The position numbers and the translations under genes were made by a program. From Cellulomonas sp. 73-145 (GTDB taxonomy: Bacteria > Actinomycetota > Actinomycetes > Actinomycetales > Cellulomonadaceae), in assembly GCA_001898185.1 (NCBI GenBank), contig MKTI01000001.1:170999-234998 (forward strand): DNA of 64,000 nt. Direction: 5' to 3'. The notes beneath the pieces are model-generated. The model had not been told where the DNA came from and searched no databases. It worked only from the letters and a program-made list of their open reading frames with translations. Positions 17,255-27,700 of the stretch are shown piece by piece. Numbering within the stretch: position 1 is the stretch's first letter; every line of letters starts with the position of its first letter.

Positions 17255-18270
17255 TCAAAGACCCAAGTAGGGAGCCGGGTTGACCGTGGTGCCGTTGATG
17301 TAGACCTGGAAGTCGAGGTGGCACCCTGTCGACACTCCTCCGGTCATCCCCGCGTACCCGATGAGCTGCCCGGCTCGCACCGCCTGCCCCGTCGACGCGG
17401 CGAACGTGTTCAGGTGGTTGTAGGCGGTCATGAGCGATTGGCCGTTGACCCAGCCGTGGTCGATCACCACGCGGTTGCCATCGCCCTCGATCGTCTGGCG
17501 CTTCAGCACCGTCCCGTCGCGGCCCGCGTAGACCGGCTGGTTGCACCGGTCGACCAGGTCGATCCCAGCATGCAGCCGCCAGATCTTCAGGATCGGCTGC
17601 AGGCGCATCCCGTAGGGCGACGTCACGACGATCGGGTTGTTCGCTGTGGGGTTGACGAACCATGCTCCGGCGTTCGCGCCGCCCGACGGCGCCGAACTCG
17701 TAGGTCGCGCAGCGGCAGCCTGGGCGGCCTGCTGGGCGATGATGCTCGCAAGCTCCTTGCCGAGCTCGACCTGCGCGGCGTCCACCTTCGCCTGGTCGGC
17801 TTGGGCTTGGGCGATCTGGCCCTGAATGGCCGCCTGCTTCGAGGATTGGTCGGCGATCAGCTCGTCCACCTGGGCCTTGGCTGCCGCCGCACCCTGCGAG
17901 GCTTGGTTAGCCACCAGTGCGTTCTGATCGGCGTCCTTCTTCAGCACGTCGATCCGCCCACGCACGGCTGCCAGTCGTGTAGCGGCGTTCCGATCCTGCG
18001 CAGCGAGCTCCTCGAGCTGTCCAAGAGCCTGCCGCTGCGTGCGCTGCGCCGCAGACGCGAGCACGAAGCGCGAGATGAAGTCCTGCGGGTCCTGGGCGCC
18101 CGCCGGGCCATCTGCCCGATCGCATTCCGTACCTGGCGCGCCTTCACGGCGCCCTCGGCGGTGGCATCGGTCGCGGACGCCTCTTGCGTCGTCGCGTCAG
18201 CAGCCACTTGGCGTCGGCCTGGACAGACAGCGAACCGGGCTCGCGGCCCGTGCGGGTCTCGACCCACGTC
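17255..18270 (-). pseudogene. Decayed M23 peptidase paralogue
   Basis: The C-terminal 269 residues (from 18064) are a close paralogue of the M23 protein at 7072-8457, including HAGIDLVDRCNQP and GCHLDFQV. Upstream, a different frame (to about 18270) continues the similarity as QVRNAIGQMARRA. Between the two, near 18097, a stretch matching about 20 residues of the intact copy is missing and the frame shifts. The signal peptide and the first part of the coiled coil are also absent. The product could not be exported normally, so I call it a pseudogene left from a duplication. Confidence 0.8.
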
Positions 18271-18394
18271 GCGTGAGCGGCGTACCCGGCGGCGAGTGCA
18301 CCTACCTCGTCGTCGGGTACCCGAGCGTGATCCCGTCCCGACGGTCCTACCCCGCCTTCAGGAGCGGACCCCTGCTCGTGATGCGACGCGACTT

Positions 18395-19006
18395 CTAGGC
18401 TGCGATGGTCTGGTGAGCCTGTGAGGTGTTCACCGGATCCGTCGGCGAGGAGTCCCTTGTCGAGGCGCGGCGACCGACCTCGGCGATGCGGTGCCACCAG
18501 CTGATCTTGCGTTCGAGCAGGCGGTCGACGCTCCACGGGGCGGGTCCGTCGTAGTAGCTGAAGAGCAGCAGGGCGGCGAAGACTATGGCGTAGATCAGTG
18601 CCGTGCCGACGTCGGCGGCGCCGGCGGTGTACGGACCGCCGAAGCCTTCGGCCACGCCCCAGATCAGCAGGCTGAAGATGATCGCGGCGCTGTAGGTGAG
18701 CTTGCGGGCAAAGCCGAGGATCACCGCGAGGGCGATCAGGGTCTCGACGACGGCAACCAGGTACTCGAAGGCCGTGACGCGCGGGTGCTGCACCGCGCTC
18801 CAGAACCGGAACCAGGGCTCGAGCCAGCCGGGCTGACCGTCGCCTTCACCCATGACCGCGTCCATGTACGCGGCGCGGAACCCGGGCAACCACTTCATCA
18901 CTGCGTCAACGAGCCAGACCACGCCAAAGCCGACACGAAGAACGGTTCGCGGCCAATGGCTGCCTGCCAGGCTCCGCCCGTCGGAACGAGTTCCCGTATT
19001 GGACAT
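18395..19006 (-). CDS. DoxX-family membrane protein
   Basis: This 203-residue protein starts at ATG 19006 after GCGAGGAG. It has four hydrophobic segments in a DoxX-like layout (VLRVGFGVVWLVDAVMKW; YLVAVVETLIALAVILGFARK; SAAIIFSLLIWGVAEGFGGPY; GTALIYAIVFAALLLFSYY) and a charged tail. DoxX-like proteins are membrane partners in redox or thiol stress systems; the precise role here is unknown. It is divergent from lnt, and a three-unit direct repeat lies between them. Confidence 0.82.
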   Translation of the reverse strand: MSNTGTRSDGRSLAGSHWPRTVLRVGFGVVWLVDAVMKWLPGFRAAYMDAVMGEGDGQPGWLEPWFRFWSAVQHPRVTAFEYLVAVVETLIALAVILGFARKLTYSAAIIFSLLIWGVAEGFGGPYTAGAADVGTALIYAIVFAALLLFSYYDGPAPWSVDRLLERKISWWHRIAEVGRRASTRDSSPTDPVNTSQAHQTIAA

Positions 19007-19443
19007 GGCGTGCTCCTCGCCGTTGGCGTCCGTCGCCGTTGGCGGACTGCACAGAACGAGAGTGCGAGTACCGATAGCCAAGCGCCAGAGGCCGGCGGCC
19101 CTTCCGACACAAGTGCGTCGAATCTTCATCGGGTCTCGACGCTGCGTTGATCGAACGGGCCCTGGAATGACCCGAGGTCTCCGTCCGTGCTTGAGGCGAA
19201 AGGTCAGGGCATGCAGCTTGACACTGACGGTGCCGTCGAGCTTGTACGGGGCACGGGCGTCGGCAGGACGAAGGCTCCCGGGGGCGAGTCCGGGCGTGAA
19301 CGCACCTGTGGGTTCTGCTCGAAGGCTGACGGGGGTGCAGTCGCGGGGCAACGCCGTGCGGCGAGAGCACAGGCGACTACGCGCGGCGAGAACGTCCGTG
19401 CACTTCCCGACGCGGCCGCGCCCTTGCGTATGTTCCGGTCGCA
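19007..19443. promoter_or_regulatory. Divergent intergenic region with triple direct repeat (19125-19152)
   Basis: The 437-bp gap between DoxX and lnt holds TTCATC-GGGTC-TCGACG-CTGCG-TTGATC at 19125-19152: three hexamers in exact 11-bp register, the outer two matching the island consensus. The rest has no gene I can support. Confidence 0.55.
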
Positions 19444-21072
19444 GTGAGGTGGACCTCGGCTATCGCCGCTGAACGTCCGGTCGGCCGTGCCCGCGAACCA
19501 GCGCGGATGGGCCGCCCTGGGCGAGGCCCTGCCGCCTGGGTGTCGGCGGCTCTGGCGGCGCTCGGCGGCACGCTTCTGGAGGCCGCCTTCCCAGGCTTGT
19601 CGTGGTGGTGGGCTGCGCCTGTCGCCATCGCCGTCCTGCTGCTGGCGCTGCGTCACGACTCGATACCGGCCGGCCTGGTCACGGGCGCGACTTTCGGATT
19701 GACATTCTTCCTGCTGCACGTGTGGTGGGCCGACGCCGCCGTCGGTGAACCGATCGGCTGGATCGCCCTCGCCGCCAGTCAAGCCGCGTTCGTCTCGGCC
19801 TTCGGCGGCATCTGGGTCTGGTTGCGCCGTGCCCGATGGCTGCACCATCGACGCGGCCGGCAGGTCCTCGCCGTGACGGTCACATGGGTCGCCATCGAAC
19901 GCCTCCGGGGCCGATGGCCTTTCGGGGGGTTCCCGTGGGGAGGCCTGGCGTTCTCCCAGACCGACGGCCCCCTCCTGCGACTCGCTCCCCTTGGTGGAAC
20001 CGCGCTCGTCAGTGTCGTCGTCGTCATGAGCGGCGCGCTGATGGCGACGACGCTCCACGGGACCGGTCGCCCACGGCGGCAAGCCGTCCTCGGGCTGGCC
20101 GCTGTGCTCGGCGTGGTGGCCGGGGTCCGGTTCCTGCCCCTGCAGGTGACACCCGAAGCCGGCACGCTCCAGATCGGGGCCGTCCAGGGCAACGTGCCGT
20201 CGGGTCCGCTCGACTTTCGCAGCCGCGCACTGCAGGTCACGGCCAACCATGCTGCCGGGACCAGCGCGCTCCTCGAATCAGCAGCCCCTGAAGCGCTGGA
20301 TCTGGTGGTGTGGCCGGAGAGCGCTGCCGACGTCGACCCACGGTCCGACGCCGTGGCCGCTGCAATCGTGGACGACGCGGCGCGGGCGGCCCGGGCGCCG
20401 ATCCTGCTCGGAACCCAACGGTTCGACGTCCGACGGAGGTTCAACGACTACATCGTGTGGGAGCCAGGTGCAGGCAGTCTGGCGTCGTACACCAAGCAGC
20501 ACCCGGTGCCGTTCGGGGAGTACATCCCTTACCGGTCGTTCTTCCGTCGTCTGACCCCCACGGTCGACCAGGTCGGCACGGACATGGCAGCCGGCCGCGG
20601 CACGGCGCTGGTCAAGGTGCCGATCACGCGCCTTGGCCGCTCGGTGCCCCTCACCACGGTGATCTGCTTCGAGGTCGCGTATGACGACCTTGTCCGGTCC
20701 TCGGTGCTGGCAGGCAGCGAGGCGATCATCGTCCCGACGAACAACGCGTCCTTCGGTCGAACCCAGGAGTCGGCTCAGCAGCTGGCGATGTCGCGTTTCC
20801 GTGCGGCTGAGCACAACCGCGCGGTGGTGCAGATCTCGACGGTCGGAGTCAGCGCGTTCATCGCCCCGGACGGCGCCGTACGCCGGCAGACCGGACTGTT
20901 CACCGCGGAGCAAATGATCGACGAGGTGCCGCTTCGCACCTCCTTGACCGTGGCCGACCGGCTCGGGTCGTGGCCCGGTCTGCTGGTCGACCTGGTTGGT
21001 GCCGTCCTGCTCGGCGGCGCAGTGCTCGACCGGACGAGGGGACGGGGTTCACGCCGACCACATGACGACTAG
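19444..21072 (+). CDS. lnt: Apolipoprotein N-acyltransferase (Lnt)
   Basis: This 542-residue membrane enzyme adds the third acyl chain to lipoproteins. An N-terminal multi-helix membrane domain (about residues 30-235) precedes a nitrilase-like domain with the catalytic triad: Glu in VVWPES, Lys in SYTKQHPVPFGEYIPY and Cys in TTVICFEVAYDD. NNASFGRTQES and the AEHNRAVVQISTVGVSA block are typical of the family. GTG 19444 is used, but ATG 19507 is equally possible because neither has a strong ribosome site. It overlaps the convergent Lgt-like gene by 24 bases. Confidence 0.93.
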   Translation: MRWTSAIAAERPVGRAREPARMGRPGRGPAAWVSAALAALGGTLLEAAFPGLSWWWAAPVAIAVLLLALRHDSIPAGLVTGATFGLTFFLLHVWWADAAVGEPIGWIALAASQAAFVSAFGGIWVWLRRARWLHHRRGRQVLAVTVTWVAIERLRGRWPFGGFPWGGLAFSQTDGPLLRLAPLGGTALVSVVVVMSGALMATTLHGTGRPRRQAVLGLAAVLGVVAGVRFLPLQVTPEAGTLQIGAVQGNVPSGPLDFRSRALQVTANHAAGTSALLESAAPEALDLVVWPESAADVDPRSDAVAAAIVDDAARAARAPILLGTQRFDVRRRFNDYIVWEPGAGSLASYTKQHPVPFGEYIPYRSFFRRLTPTVDQVGTDMAAGRGTALVKVPITRLGRSVPLTTVICFEVAYDDLVRSSVLAGSEAIIVPTNNASFGRTQESAQQLAMSRFRAAEHNRAVVQISTVGVSAFIAPDGAVRRQTGLFTAEQMIDEVPLRTSLTVADRLGSWPGLLVDLVGAVLLGGAVLDRTRGRGSRRPHDD

Positions 21073-22377
21073 GCCTGTTGCGAGCACGGCAGAGGCCACA
21101 ACCAACGTCACCATCCGACCGTTCCGTGTCACGCGAGCGACCGCCCGCATGGGGAACAGCAGCTGGCGGCCTACCAGGTAGGCGGCGAAGCCGACGATCA
21201 GCACGAGCCCGGACCCGGCGGCGTGTGACGTGACGACCGCGACTGCCGAGAGCGCAGCCAGCACCGAGCACAGCGACGACTCCATGATCTGGACGGGGAT
21301 GCGGCGCACGCCGAGATGCCGGTCGGAGGACCAGACGCCCCACCGCGATGCCGTCGGACGCCCGACGCAGCAGCCGGCAAACAGGCACCCGAGCCGACCG
21401 ACGGTCATCCCGAGGAACAACCCCGGTGCGGTGACGTCGAGCACGGCGCCCACGGGCATGCGAAGGAGTAATGCGCCGACCGTCAGCGTGCCCAGCGCGA
21501 CGATGACGAACCCCTGGACGGACATCCCAGGCGACCGGATCGATCGGCGGCGTTCCACCGGATGCGTGACCAGGTAGTAGCCCTTGGCGCCGACCAACCC
21601 CAGCACACCGGCCACGAGCGTGACAGCGGTCAGAGGTGGCCACGGCACGCCGAGCACTCCGGCCAAGACGGCCTGCAGTGTCAGCCCGAGGACGAAGCCG
21701 AGAAGGACGAACGCTGACCACGAGCCTGCCCACACACCCGGAGCCAGAGCATCGACGAGCATCCCGAAACCCGTCCGCCCGGAGGCCACACCGCGCACAA
21801 GCCCGGGACGCTTGGCCGCCGCGCGCTGCGCGGCACCCCCTTCCGGCCCGGTGAGCGGAGTCACGTTGACCTCCCGCACGTCGTGCACCGTGGTCACGAC
21901 CTCGAAGACCGTCGGCTCCTTGGGCTGGTTCTGCTCCGGCTCGACCAGACGTCCCTTCACCAACACCGACTGTGGCCGCCGTTCGCCCTCGTTGGGCGCC
22001 TCGAACCAGTACGTCACGCCGAGGGCGGTCGGGTCGAGCCCGTCGAGGGCGGCGCAGCTGGCAGAAGAGACCTCCGCGGGCAGTCGAGGCCTTCGACCTG
22101 CAAGCCGCGGCGGGTGCACCAGCCGGGTCGCAGCTGCTGGTTCCGGCATCGTGCGCGGAGGTGGGACCGAGACCTTCTGGAGCGTGCTGACCCGGGGCGC
22201 GGACCCACCAGTCGGGCCGCGATCGGGCGACGCCTTCGGGGCACCCTGGCGGAAGAAGGAGGCGCCCGGCCCGTTCTGCGTCCGCTCCGGCCCTGGAGGA
22301 GTCGGTACAGAGCGGACAGGCCCCGAACGGGCGGTCATCGCGTGACGTGCCCGAATGCGTTGTGCGTCATACATCAA
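21049..22377 (-). CDS. Lgt-like membrane protein with long N-terminal extension
   Basis: This reading frame of 442 residues has a C-terminal Lgt-like membrane domain (about residues 195-440) with GRLGCLFAGCCVGRPTASRWGVW, the position of the Lgt GRxGNF motif, and a His-rich helix start (KGYYLVTHPVERRR). About 190 N-terminal residues are hydrophilic and unlike standard Lgt. They include a block with EVVTTVHDVREVNVTPL. The start is unclear (TTG 22377, ATG 22374 or ATG 22338). It may be an Lgt paralogue with altered substrate or a non-catalytic relative. It is the second Lgt-type gene in the island and lies tail-to-tail with lnt. Confidence 0.72.
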   Translation of the reverse strand: MMYDAQRIRARHAMTARSGPVRSVPTPPGPERTQNGPGASFFRQGAPKASPDRGPTGGSAPRVSTLQKVSVPPPRTMPEPAAATRLVHPPRLAGRRPRLPAEVSSASCAALDGLDPTALGVTYWFEAPNEGERRPQSVLVKGRLVEPEQNQPKEPTVFEVVTTVHDVREVNVTPLTGPEGGAAQRAAAKRPGLVRGVASGRTGFGMLVDALAPGVWAGSWSAFVLLGFVLGLTLQAVLAGVLGVPWPPLTAVTLVAGVLGLVGAKGYYLVTHPVERRRSIRSPGMSVQGFVIVALGTLTVGALLLRMPVGAVLDVTAPGLFLGMTVGRLGCLFAGCCVGRPTASRWGVWSSDRHLGVRRIPVQIMESSLCSVLAALSAVAVVTSHAAGSGLVLIVGFAAYLVGRQLLFPMRAVARVTRNGRMVTLVVASAVLATGLVVMWSA

Positions 22378-22513
22378 CGATCTGACGCTCGCACAAAGTC
22401 GCGCCTAAGGAATGATGAGCAACCGATGAAGGACTGCGTCGGCGGCATCAGCCTTTAGGACAGGGGAGCCTCGGCCAGGCTGACGATCACAGCTTGGCGC
22501 GCGCCGTCGACAG

Positions 22514-23908
22514 TCAGGGTCGACCTTCGAATTCCGCGGGCCGGTAGAGGGCCGGAGGTTCATACGCGGTGGCTCGCGCCACCGGCGCAACGTACGGCGC
22601 TATGTGGCCGGTTGCCGCGTCTACAGCCTCGTAGCGCTGCACCGTTTCCCTGACACGGGCCATCGGCGCGAGGATCCTGCGCGCGCCGGTCAACTTGGCG
22701 GCAGTGGCGATCGGGTCTTCGCTCAGGGTCTCGCCGTCGAGAAGTCGGGTTGGGACGTGAAGGAGCTCGGAGCGCGAGAGCGTCGCGAACACCGTCTGGT
22801 TCATGTGCGCGATCTGGCCAAGGGCCTCGCACGTGCCGTGCAGCGCCTCGAGTGTGTTGCGGGTCTGCGGGTCCGAGATCGTCAGCGCGCGCGCCGGTCG
22901 GTGCAGCGGCACGATCTCGGCGACGATCTGTCGCACCGCGAGGATGTCGACGCGGATGGCTGGGTTCGGCGGACCCGGCGCAAGGTAGTCGTCCAGGTCG
23001 ACCATGAGGCGCTGGAACGCCCGGGCGGTAGCGACGAGGCGGTTCGGCGACGTGCTGGGCTCGCGATAGTCGATGCCGTGGGCGTGGGCGGTGTGCATAT
23101 GCGCTGCCATGCCCAGGCCCGCCAGGTCGTGCAGGGTGACGACGGAGTAGTCCGGGGTCGCGGCTGCGAGCTGCCAGGCGGCGTGCCGCAGGCGCAGCAT
23201 GCGATCACCGAGCTCGACGACCGGGTCGCCCTCACGCACGGGGTAGATGTTCGTGGTGACGTCACGGAGTCCGCGTCCTTGGTCGTGCTGGGACGCGAGC
23301 TGGTGCATTCGGTGGGTCAGGGCTTTGGTGGTCGACCGGTCCGGTAGCCACTGGTTGACCTGCTCCCAGGGGATGTCGCGGTGTCGGCATGCGGCTCCGA
23401 TGGCCGAGTCGGCGTTCAGCGTCAGGTCCGTCAGTGCCGCGATGAACGCGAGAGCGCCGTGGCGTTGCTCCAGGTCCAGCACCAGGGCTGCTTGCTCGGA
23501 GCGCGGTTCGTAGCGGGGGCCAACGTGCGTGGCGAGCAGGTCGGTGGCCGCGCCGAGCTTGTCGGCTGCGTCGCGCCACGGGTGGTCGAACGTCGGTTCG
23601 GGGTACGGCATCTGCACGGGTCGCTGCGTGAGAGGACCCAGGCTGGCGAAGAGGTTCGCCGCGACGCGGTCAAGGTCATCGTGGTCGGGCCGGCCCCGGC
23701 CCTGGGGCGGCAGGTCTGCGCTGCGAGCCTTTGCCGGGTCGAGCAGCCACCAGGCGTGGTTGCGTAGGGCTGCCAGCAGGTCGTAGTACGTGCCGACGGT
23801 GTTCTGGGCCTGCGTGGGGTCGTGGAAACCCCGGCGCATCACCTGCAGGAGGCCGGTGTGGATGTCGACCCCGGCGCGCCCGACGAGGTCACCGTAGGTC
23901 GCCCTCAT
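22514..23908 (-). CDS. Hypothetical conjugation-region protein
   Basis: This 464-residue protein starts at ATG 23908, overlapping the upstream gene stop (ATGA). It is predicted to be mostly helical, without transmembrane segments or recognisable catalytic motifs. Blocks such as HAWWLLDPAKARS and LRHAAWQLAAATPDYSVVTLHDLAGLGMAAH may help in finding relatives. The gene pair lies divergent from the relaxase, where actinobacterial mobile elements often carry accessory transfer genes. No function is proposed. Confidence 0.6.
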   Translation of the reverse strand: MRATYGDLVGRAGVDIHTGLLQVMRRGFHDPTQAQNTVGTYYDLLAALRNHAWWLLDPAKARSADLPPQGRGRPDHDDLDRVAANLFASLGPLTQRPVQMPYPEPTFDHPWRDAADKLGAATDLLATHVGPRYEPRSEQAALVLDLEQRHGALAFIAALTDLTLNADSAIGAACRHRDIPWEQVNQWLPDRSTTKALTHRMHQLASQHDQGRGLRDVTTNIYPVREGDPVVELGDRMLRLRHAAWQLAAATPDYSVVTLHDLAGLGMAAHMHTAHAHGIDYREPSTSPNRLVATARAFQRLMVDLDDYLAPGPPNPAIRVDILAVRQIVAEIVPLHRPARALTISDPQTRNTLEALHGTCEALGQIAHMNQTVFATLSRSELLHVPTRLLDGETLSEDPIATAAKLTGARRILAPMARVRETVQRYEAVDAATGHIAPYVAPVARATAYEPPALYRPAEFEGRP

Positions 23909-24330
23909 GGCCGCAGGTCCATCAGCACGTCGCGAGCCGCCAAGACCTTCGAGCCGACCCTTCGCGCGAGCTGCCGGTCGCTGGGCGCGCGGCCGGCGGC
24001 CCCGAGCGGAGTCAGCCGGTGCAGTGCGCCGTCCAGCAGGCTGACGATCACCGCGCGGGTGGCCGACACGTCGAGGCTTTGGCTCGCAGGTCCCAGGTCG
24101 ACGGCGAGGGCTGCCAGCGGCACGTCGGGGTGCGCCCAGCCGACCTCGTCGCGCGCCTCGCCGGAGTCCATCGCGGCGTAGGCCAGCTCGGCGCCGAGGT
24201 CGAGCGGCACGAGCAGGGACAGGCGGAAGGTGGCCTTGGTCGCGGCGAACAGCAGCGACCACACCCCTGCCCAGTCGTTACCGACGTGCTCGAGCACCGC
24301 CGCGGCGCCCGTCGACCACGTGTAGCTCAT
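23905..24330 (-). CDS. Hypothetical protein coupled to the preceding gene
   Basis: This 141-residue protein starts at ATG 24330 with GGAGG five bases upstream. It is helical and Ala/Leu-rich (WSLLFAATKATFRLSLLVPLDLGAELAYAAMDSGEA) with no clear membrane segment or motif. The good ribosome site and the ATGA overlap with the downstream gene support it as real. Function unknown. Confidence 0.65.
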   Translation of the reverse strand: MSYTWSTGAAAVLEHVGNDWAGVWSLLFAATKATFRLSLLVPLDLGAELAYAAMDSGEARDEVGWAHPDVPLAALAVDLGPASQSLDVSATRAVIVSLLDGALHRLTPLGAAGRAPSDRQLARRVGSKVLAARDVLMDLRP

Positions 24331-24775
24331 GGTGACCTCCGATCCCCCATTGGTCCCAGGGTCGAGCGGCGCCAGCGTCCAGGGGGCCGGCAGCCGATGT
24401 TCTGTGGACGACACGGCCCCTCATAAGCGGGTGTGCGGAATCGGCGAAAGACGCGACGCCGAAGTCCGCTGCGCCGCGTGATCACCGGGCCCTCCCGGCG
24501 CGCCACCTCCCTCCCCCGCCGGCCATCCACCCGGCCCTTCCGCACCCGACCCCTCCGCACCCGACCCCTCCCACTCCCCCGCCCCCCACAGCACCTGCCG
24601 ACCCGCCCCGCCGCCATCGACCTACCCGGCCCACCTGCCATCAACCCGCTAGACACCTCTGGCACCCGGGCTCTCGGTCCGGCCGTCGCCGTCGCGTGTT
24701 TCGGCGGATCCGCGCTCCCGCTGATGTGGGGACATGCGCGCACGGCGGGCCGAGGTGGGGTGGTCGGCAGTGGTG
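24331..24775. other. Divergent intergenic region, candidate oriT
   Basis: This 445-bp gap separates the hypothetical pair from the MobF relaxase. It has a strongly pyrimidine-rich strand (about 24485-24600) and a perfect 15-bp tandem repeat, CCGCACCCGACCCCT, at 24540-24554 and 24555-24569. oriT sites of MobF relaxases usually lie next to the relaxase gene, so this is the likeliest place. No nic site could be identified. Confidence 0.35.
24540..24569 (+). repeat. 15-bp tandem direct repeat
   Basis: Two exact copies of CCGCACCCGACCCCT side by side in the region before the relaxase gene. It could be an accessory-protein site of oriT, or simple sequence. Confidence 0.6.
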
Positions 24776-27700
24776 ATGACGATGCACCGGCTATCCGCTG
24801 GGGCGGGGTACCGGTACCTGCTGCGGCAGGTCGCCACCGGTGACTGCCAACGCACCGGACCGGCACCGGTGACGGCGTATTACCTGGAGTCGGGCAACCC
24901 GCCCGGCCGTTGGCTCGGCCGCGGCCTAGCCGGCCTGACCGACCCCACCACCGACCCCTCGGTGCTCTCTGCGGGCGCCGTCGTCGAGGAAGTGGGGATG
25001 TCGCGGCTGTTCGCCCACGGACTGAACCCGCTCACCGGTGTCCCGCTGGGGCGCGCCTACCCCGCTGTGATCTCGCCCGCCGACCGCGTTGCCGCCCAGG
25101 TCAAGGCCCTACCTGCGGACATGTCACCGCCGGCCCGGCAGGCGGCGATCGAGGCGATCACCCGGGTGGAGCTGGGCCGGGACACCTCGCCGGTGGTCGC
25201 CGGGTTCGACCTGACGTTCACCGCGATGAAGTCCGTCTCCACCCTGTGGGCCGTGGCCGACGAGACGACCCGGCAGGCCGTCACCGACGCGCACGCCGCG
25301 GCGGTCGCGCAGGCGATGGACGTCCTGCAGGGCCGCGCCCTATACACCCGGACCGGGCACTCGGGGTGTCGGCAGGAGTCGACGCTGGGGGCGGTCGCGG
25401 TGGGGTTCGACCACTGGGACTCCCGGGCGGGTGACCCGAACCTGCACACCCACGTGGTGCTCGCCAACAAGGTCCAGGGTCGCGACGGTGCGTGGCGGTC
25501 GGTGGACTCCCGCGCCTTGCACCACGCGGTCGTCGCGGTCTCCGAGGCCTACAACGGGTTCCTGGTCGATGAGCTGTCCCGCCGGCTGCCCGTGGGGTGG
25601 GGGTGGCGGTCCCGGGGGGCGCACCGGTCGTTGGCGTTCGAGCTGGACGGGATCAGCGATGAGCTGATGACGGCGTTCTCCCAGCGCACCAGCCAGATCG
25701 ACGAGGCCATGACCGCCGCCGTGGCCGGGTTCGCCGCCGGGCACGGGCGGGCGCCGAACCGGATCGAGATCACCCGCCTGCGTCAGCAGGTCACCCGCGC
25801 CACCCGCCCCGCCAAACGGGTGTCACCACTACGCGAGCTGCTCACCAGGTGGCGGCGGCGGGCCGCGGATGTCACCGGAATGTCACCGCACGAGATCACC
25901 GCCGCGGTCCTTCGTCACTCGCAGGTGCGACCGGTCCAGGCGCGGGCCGTTCCGGGCGTGGTCATCAACGACCTGGCCGATCAGGTGCTGGCCGGGGTGC
26001 GCGAACGACGCTCGACCTGGACCCGGTGGAACGTGTTCTCCGAAGCCGCACGCGTCACCCGCGCGCTGATCACTACCTCCCCGGCCGACCGGCTCCAGCT
26101 TCTGGACGCGATCACCGACGCAGCGTTGGGCCGGTGCATCAGCCTGGAGGCCCCGGCCGTGCTTCAAGCGACCGGCCGGTACGCCCGCCCCGACGGGGGC
26201 ACAGTGTTCGACCGGCCCGACGAGCACACGTTCACCGACGCCGTCATCCTCGACGCCGAAACCCGCCTCCTGGACGCCGCCACCGACCTCACGGCCCCCA
26301 CCGCTCCTGTGTTCGACGATGCCCTGGCCCTCCCCGGCGACACCGACGACTTGCTCGCGGACGACCAGGTCGAGGCGGTCCGTTCGATCGCGGGATCCGG
26401 CCGGTTGGTCGACCTGCTGGTCGGCCCCGCCGGGTCGGGCAAGACCACCACGCTGGCTACCGTCCGCACGATCTGGGAACGGACCCACGGGCACGGGTCC
26501 GTGATCGGGCTCGCGCCGTCCTCGACCGCGGCGGCCAACCTCGCCGGAGCGTTGGGCATCAGCTGTGAGAACACCGCCAAGTGGCTGCACGAGTCCACCG
26601 GCCCCGGCGCCACAACCCGGGCCGCCGTCATCGACCAGCTGACCACGCTGCGGGAACACACCGGCGGGACGGACCTGACCCGGCTGCGGACCATCGACAC
26701 CGCCCTGGCCGACTACCACCGCCAGCAGCAGCACTGGACCCTGCAACCGGACCAGCTGCTCATCGTGGACGAGGCATCCCTGGCCGGGACCCTCGCCCTG
26801 GACGAGCTGACCCGCCAAGCCACCGCGGCGGGGGCCAAGATGCTGCTCGTCGGGGACCACGCCCAGCTGTCCGCCGTCGACGCCGGCGGCGCATTCGGAC
26901 TGCTCGCCACCCGCACCGGCGGAGCCCGGCTACGCAGCCTGTGGCGATTCACCCACCCCTGGGAAGCAGCCGCCACCACCGCCCTGCGCGACGGCAACCC
27001 CCGTGTCCTCGACACCTACCAGGAGGCCGGGCGGATCCACGCCGGGCCCGGGGAATCGATGCTCGAGGAGGCCTACACCGCCTGGTCGACCGACGTGACC
27101 GCCGGCTACACCACCGTCCTGCTCGCCCCCGACACCACCACCGTCACCGCCCTGAACACCCGCGCCCACAACGACCGCGTCCAAGACGGGCTCGTCGCCC
27201 CCAGCGGCCTGACCACCCGCACCGGGACCACCATCGGCGTCGGAGACCGGATCGTCACCCGCCTCAACGACCGACACCTGAAGACCGCCCGCGGGTACGT
27301 GCGCAACGGGGACCTTTGGGACGTGCACCACATCGACCCCGACGGGTCCCTCACCGTCGCCCCCGCACGAACCCGGCTGGCCCGCCGCGGCGTCGTCGGC
27401 ACCCCCGGCTCACAAGACAGCGACCCGGTCGTGCTGCCCGCGGCGTACGTCGCCGACCACGTCGAGCTGGCCTACGCCACCACCACGCACCGCGCCCAAG
27501 GCATCACCGTCGACCGGGCTCACGTGCTCACCCACGCCGGCATGACCCGCGAGAACCTCTACGTCGCCATGACCCGCGGCCGCGAGGCCAACCACCTCTA
27601 CGTCGCCACCGACACCCTCGACACCGACTGCGACACCCTGCCCGACCCACACGCCGGCCTCGACGCCCACGACATCCTCACCCGCGTCCTGGCCACCACC

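Noticed and set aside
19204-20250. 348-codon minus-strand frame opposite lnt
   Set aside because: It is antisense to the catalytic domain of lnt and has no family features.
22373-22389. Possible eighth direct-repeat operator before the Lgt-like gene
   Set aside because: The hexamers fit poorly and the spacing is off by one base, so it is not counted with the seven island sites.
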